Shown here: one piece after another, positions 6,556 through 9,771 of the stretch | Layout of the letters: each line of letters begins with the position of its first letter | Position numbering within the stretch: position 1 is the first letter of the stretch | NCBI GenBank assembly: GCA_030668045.1 | Contig: DAOUUR010000053.1 | Coordinates: 1 to 9,771 of the forward strand | Direction of reading: 5' to 3' | Length of the DNA: 9,771 nt | Source: a bacterium | GTDB lineage: Bacteria > Zixibacteria > MSB-5A5 > GN15 > FEB-12 | Translations under genes and position numbers: made by a program | The notes under the pieces: model-generated | Database searches by the model: none | What the model was told of the DNA's origin: nothing | What the model saw: the letters and a program-made list of their open reading frames with translations, nothing else

Positions 6556-7722
6556 TTATTTGCGATTGGCAAGTACCCGTTCAATTTGCGCAAGTGCTGC
6601 CTGGATATTTTCAATGGAATTAGCGTAGGAAAAGCGAGCATAGCCTTCGCCATTCGCTCCAAACGCTGTTCCGGCAAGCCCGGCCACTCCCCCTTCTTCG
6701 AGAATCAGATCGGCAAACTGATCAGATGTCAGGCCGGTCTTGGTGATATTGGGAAAGACATAAAAGGCACCCTGTGGCTTGAGGCAGCTGATTCCCTCGA
6801 TTTTGTTCAACCCCTCAACGATTACATCGCGTCGTCGACTAAACTCCTCGACCATTTTGTGGACCCCGCCCTGTGGTCCCTGTAACGCTTCCATCATGGC
6901 ATACTGTGTGAAAGTAGCTGTCGATGAAAAGGTATTGATTGCCATCGTAAATAGATAATCAGCAAGAGTCTTGGGCATGGCGGCATAACCTAAACGCCAG
7001 CCGGTCATGGCATAGGTTTTGGAGAGTCCATCGATAGCCACCGTTCGTTCCAGCGCGCCGGGGATAGTTGCGACTGATTTGAATTCGGTGTCATAAACCA
7101 ATCGGGAGTAGATCTCATCGGACATTATCCAGAGATCATGCTTTTTAGCTATTGCATAGATAGCTTCAAGATCTTCAAATGTGAGTATTCCGCCAGTTGG
7201 ATTTTCCGGTGAATTGATAACAATCATCTTGGTTTTGGGAGTGATCAGTTTTTCGATATCCGAGACTAAGAAACGAAACTCGTTTTCTTCGCGCAATTTT
7301 ATCGGAATCGGATTAGCTCCAACAAACCTTGCCACTGAGCGATATGTCGGATAGCCCGGATCGGGGACAATGACTTCATCGCCGGGATTGAGAATAGCTT
7401 CCATCGTGCAATAGATAAGTGGTTTGCAACCGGGCATGATAATTACATGCTCGCCATTGATAGAGATATTGCGTGTCTTATTGTAGTAGTCTGCTACCAC
7501 TTGGCGGGCCTCTAGAAGGCCTCCCGAAGGAGCATAGTGCGTGTGGCCGTCACGAATGGCACTGACACCAGCTTCACAGATATTGGCAGGGGTGGCAAAA
7601 TCCGGTTCGCCTATTTGGAGATGGATGATCTTCTTGCCCTGGGCTTCGAGTTTCCTCGCTTTGGCCAGTACAACAAACGCGCCTTCTGATTCGAGTTTCT
7701 CTATTCTGTCGGAGTACTGCAT
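6556..7722 (-). CDS. Class I/II PLP-dependent aminotransferase (aspartate aminotransferase-like)
   Basis: The protein has 388 residues, usual for the fold type I subgroup (I-gamma) that holds bacterial AspB-type enzymes. The Schiff-base lysine is K235 in GLSKTYAMTGWRLGY. The N of NSPENPTGG (N174) and D202/Y205 of SDEIY bind PLP, R363 (ARFSYA) binds the substrate alpha-carboxylate, and the N-terminal GEPDFATP loop is present. It transfers an amino group between an amino acid and a 2-oxo acid; aspartate is the likeliest donor, but aromatic or alanine specificity cannot be excluded from sequence. It is cytoplasmic. The ATG at 7722 has AGAGGA 7 bases upstream. It starts 53 bases after coaE and is probably co-transcribed with it; the terminator at 6529-6506 follows. 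Confidence 0.95.
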   Translation of the reverse strand: MQYSDRIEKLESEGAFVVLAKARKLEAQGKKIIHLQIGEPDFATPANICEAGVSAIRDGHTHYAPSGGLLEARQVVADYYNKTRNISINGEHVIIMPGCKPLIYCTMEAILNPGDEVIVPDPGYPTYRSVARFVGANPIPIKLREENEFRFLVSDIEKLITPKTKMIVINSPENPTGGILTFEDLEAIYAIAKKHDLWIMSDEIYSRLVYDTEFKSVATIPGALERTVAIDGLSKTYAMTGWRLGYAAMPKTLADYLFTMAINTFSSTATFTQYAMMEALQGPQGGVHKMVEEFSRRRDVIVEGLNKIEGISCLKPQGAFYVFPNITKTGLTSDQFADLILEEGGVAGLAGTAFGANGEGYARFSYANSIENIQAALAQIERVLANRK

Positions 7723-7775
7723 GTTCTATTCCTCTCTATCAGTGTAGTAATGTTTTTCCCTTGGTAGATATATGT

Positions 7776-8375
7776 TCAGTGCTTAGTCCAAACTGTTTTA
7801 TCAATTGTCATGGCTCGCCTAACCTTTGTTTTTAGTGCGGCCTCGGTTGACCTGTTGTAGATCACCACATCGGCGCGAGCACGATACTCGGCAAATTTCA
7901 TCTGCCGTCGTTCTCGGGCCAGAGCATCGCTGCGACCAATTCCCCGCTTTTTCAGAAATTTCAAACGTCGCTCACGAGAGGCATGAACCACGATCGTCAA
8001 ATCGACTATATGGTCCAACTCCCATTCAAGCAGAAGGGCAGCGTCGATAACAACCACATCTTCTCGTTTCGATTTCTCTTTCACCTGACGCCTCAACTCC
8101 CGCAGCAGATACGGATGAACCAGTCGGTTCAGTTCTTGACGGCTGGTTTCATCGACGAAAGCAAGTTCGGCCAGTTTCCGACGGTTGAGTCTTCCGGTAC
8201 GAGTGAGGATGATTGTTCCAAAAGCCCTGCACAGCTTCTTCAAGAGAGTGGGATTGAGATTTACTGCGTCGCGTCCAATACGGTCAGCATCGACAACAGC
8301 GGCTCCCAACGACCGGAGTATCTTCGCAACCGTTGACTTGCCCGAACCAATCTGTCCGGTTACACCAATCAGCAT
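7776..8375 (-). CDS. coaE: Dephospho-CoA kinase
   Basis: The protein has 199 residues, the normal length for CoaE, which phosphorylates the ribose 3'-hydroxyl of dephospho-CoA with ATP in the last step of coenzyme A synthesis. A Walker A loop is at residues 7-15 (GQIGSGKST), followed by VDADRIGRD (D29, D31), HPYLL, and the IDAALLLEWELD segment that stands for the family's conserved PLLfE region. The Arg-rich lid is near 130-160 (KKRGIGRSDALARERRQ). It is cytoplasmic. The ATG at 8375 is 47 bases after the barrel gene's stop and has no good Shine-Dalgarno. The basic C-terminal tail is slightly extended. Placement close to polA is common in bacteria and supports the call. Confidence 0.97.
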   Translation of the reverse strand: MLIGVTGQIGSGKSTVAKILRSLGAAVVDADRIGRDAVNLNPTLLKKLCRAFGTIILTRTGRLNRRKLAELAFVDETSRQELNRLVHPYLLRELRRQVKEKSKREDVVVIDAALLLEWELDHIVDLTIVVHASRERRLKFLKKRGIGRSDALARERRQMKFAEYRARADVVIYNRSTEAALKTKVRRAMTIDKTVWTKH

Positions 8376-8422
8376 ATTGGATAGTTAACTGCTTGCGAGG
8401 AAATTAGCAAGTGTGCGAATGC

Positions 8423-9084
8423 CTACAGCTTGAATCTTGCCTGAATTTCAAGGGTAGCCGGGTTATACAGCGAGCGACCAAATACCCACGGAGCATAGCC
8501 GCAGGGAACTGGCTGAGCCCACTGCGGCCCGATATCGTCCGGCAACGGTGCAGCGACTGCTGCCCGGGGGTAGGAGATGAAATTGGCGACTTGCTTGAGT
8601 GTAATGTCCAGACTGTATGATGCACTCAGGTGCGCAGACATCCCGATTGCGAAGTACCAGCCAGGGCGTGTCTCTGAAAGGGGACCCTTCCCGTCTTTTT
8701 CGATGTACCGCATATATTGATAGCCTGTTTCCATGAAGGGTGAAAATAGTTGTCGCTGATCCTGAAAACGAATGCCGAGGTCAAAGGAGCGGGTTCTGAT
8801 CTGCTCGGCCGCACCAAGCTGAGTCGCATCATTGTATCCGACGCCAGCTTTGAACGCTACTACTCGGCCGGGATAGTATAGCAGGTCAACCATCAGGCTC
8901 GGTATCGTTTGTACAAACGGTCTTTCATCGGTTCGATAATCGAATCCCACCGCCCAATAGAAGCCCGGCTCAAAAGCTGGTTGATTAAACAGCTTTTGAA
9001 GTCATTGGCGCCTGCTGAGACGGAGACACACACTCCGGTCATTAGAACGAAAGCGATCAGAGCGAATCTCATGCTTCTATTCAT
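8423..9084 (-). pseudogene. Outer-membrane beta-barrel-like protein, frame broken by one base
   Basis: The ATG at 9084 (GGAGAG site 3 bases upstream) opens a signal peptide (MNRSMRFALIAF... ending SVSAGA), but this frame stops at 8893. The rest of the protein, from LQKLFNQPAFEPGFYW onward, is in the next frame and runs to TAG at 8423. The switch point is the run of four As at 8997-8994. One extra A gives a continuous 220-residue protein reading ...NDFKKLFNQPAFEPGFYWAVGFDYR. The mature part has alternating polar and hydrophobic residues rich in aromatics and Gly (VVAFKAGVGYND, RSFDLGIRFQDQ, WYFAIGMSAH), as in small barrels, and ends in ARFKL. It starts 15 bases after polA. The annotation could be a real lesion or a single-base sequencing or assembly error; the conserved-looking second half favours a recent event. 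Function unknown. Confidence 0.75.
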
Positions 9085-9099
9085 ATTCTCTCCAACAGT

Positions 9100-9771
9100 C
9101 TATTTGGCCTCAAGCCAATTTTCACCCACACCGAGATCAACGGTAACCGGCACAACCAATTTCACGGCATTCTCCATGCATTCTCGGACAACCTCTCTGA
9201 GATCGTCAAGTTCATCCTTATAGACGTCAAAGACCAGCTCATCGTGCACTTGTAAAACCATTTTAGAACGCTTTCCGACCATTTTTTTATGGATGTCCAG
9301 CATCGCAATTTTAATCATCTCCGCAGCCGTGCCCTGGATCGGCGAGTTGATCGCAATTCGTTCGGCGAACTGTCGTACGTTGTAGTTCTTGCTATTGATG
9401 TCGGCCAGGTAGCGACGCCGTTTGAACATCGTCGTTACATAGCCGTTTCTTCGGGCCTCATCCTTGGTATCATCAATGTATCTCTTGATGCCGGGGTATC
9501 GCTCAAAATACGTATCGATAAATGACTTCGCCCCATCCAGATCAAGTTCTGTCTGCTGAGCCAGACCATAGGCGGAGACACCGTATATGATAGCAAAATT
9601 GGCGGTCTTGGCGGCCCGGCGCATCTCCGGAGTCACCTCCTCCAGCGATACGTCATAGACTTCCGCGGCGGTGCGCGTGTGGATATCCTCATCATTATTG
9701 AAGGCATCGATCAAACCACGGTCGGCAGCATAGTGCGCCAGAACGCGTAACTCTATCTGCGAATAATCGGC
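9100..9771 (-). CDS. polA: DNA polymerase I, C-terminal polymerase domain (partial)
   Basis: The frame enters from the right edge and gives the last 223 residues of the protein; the N-terminal part lies outside. Motif A is at the very edge (DYSQIELRVLAH, with the catalytic Asp). Motif B, the O-helix, follows as RRAAKTANFAIIYGVSAYGL, with the Lys, Phe and Tyr that correspond to K758, F762 and Y766 of E. coli Pol I; the Phe predicts normal discrimination against dideoxynucleotides. Motif C is LQVHDELVFDV with the second catalytic Asp. It fills gaps in replication and repair. Stop TAG is at 9102-9100. Whether it carries 5' nuclease and 3' exonuclease domains cannot be seen. Confidence 0.98.
   Translation of the reverse strand, partial: ADYSQIELRVLAHYAADRGLIDAFNNDEDIHTRTAAEVYDVSLEEVTPEMRRAAKTANFAIIYGVSAYGLAQQTELDLDGAKSFIDTYFERYPGIKRYIDDTKDEARRNGYVTTMFKRRRYLADINSKNYNVRQFAERIAINSPIQGTAAEMIKIAMLDIHKKMVGKRSKMVLQVHDELVFDVYKDELDDLREVVRECMENAVKLVVPVTVDLGVGENWLEAK

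Noticed and set aside
8990..9000. Programmed -1 ribosomal frameshift in the barrel gene
   Set aside because: The run is only four As and does not form a standard X XXY YYZ slippery heptamer in the reading frame; an indel or sequence error is simpler.

Overview
All credible genes in this window lie on the minus strand, so transcription runs from position 9771 towards position 1. The organism looks like a Gram-negative-type bacterium: it has a lipoprotein signal, an outer-membrane-barrel-like protein and periplasmic-type murein enzymes. The secreted protein with Cys-rich HYR-like repeats is a kind common in the FCB superphylum (Bacteroidetes, Zixibacteria and relatives). That placement is an inference from gene style; no rRNA or other marker is present. 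Nothing here looks like phage, plasmid, insertion sequence or CRISPR.

Layout in transcription order. (1) 9771-6556 is a housekeeping cluster: the C-terminal polymerase domain of DNA polymerase I (polA, entering from outside the window), an outer-membrane beta-barrel-like protein whose frame is broken by one base, dephospho-CoA kinase (coaE) and a class I PLP aminotransferase. It ends at a hairpin plus T-run at 6529-6506. (2) 6469-2446 is a compact four-gene operon: an NlpC/P60 murein peptidase with SH3-like domains, an L-Ala-D/L-Glu-type dipeptide epimerase, a lipoprotein N-acetylmuramoyl-L-alanine amidase and a small three-helix membrane protein. The genes overlap by 1, 29 (or 8) and 11 bases. 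A promoter-like site abuts the terminator and would place the transcript start on the first base of the GTG start codon. (3) 2445-1787 is a gene-poor, AT-richer stretch with several inverted repeats, a strong sigma70-like promoter and a roughly 250-nt leader. (4) 1786-1 is the N-terminal 595 codons of a secreted protein with 80-residue Cys-rich modules encoded by exact-period 240-bp DNA repeats. It runs off the left edge.

How the genes fit together: operon 2 reads as murein peptide turnover. The lipoprotein amidase would cut stem peptides from glycan in the envelope. The signal-less NlpC/P60 enzyme resembles YkfC, which releases L-Ala-D-Glu from free peptides in the cytoplasm. The epimerase (YkfB/YcjG type) would convert this to L-Ala-L-Glu, which ordinary peptidases can use. 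The small membrane protein is unassigned. The most notable points are this overlapping operon with its possible leaderless start, the frame-broken barrel gene between polA and coaE, and the long leader before the repeat-protein gene.
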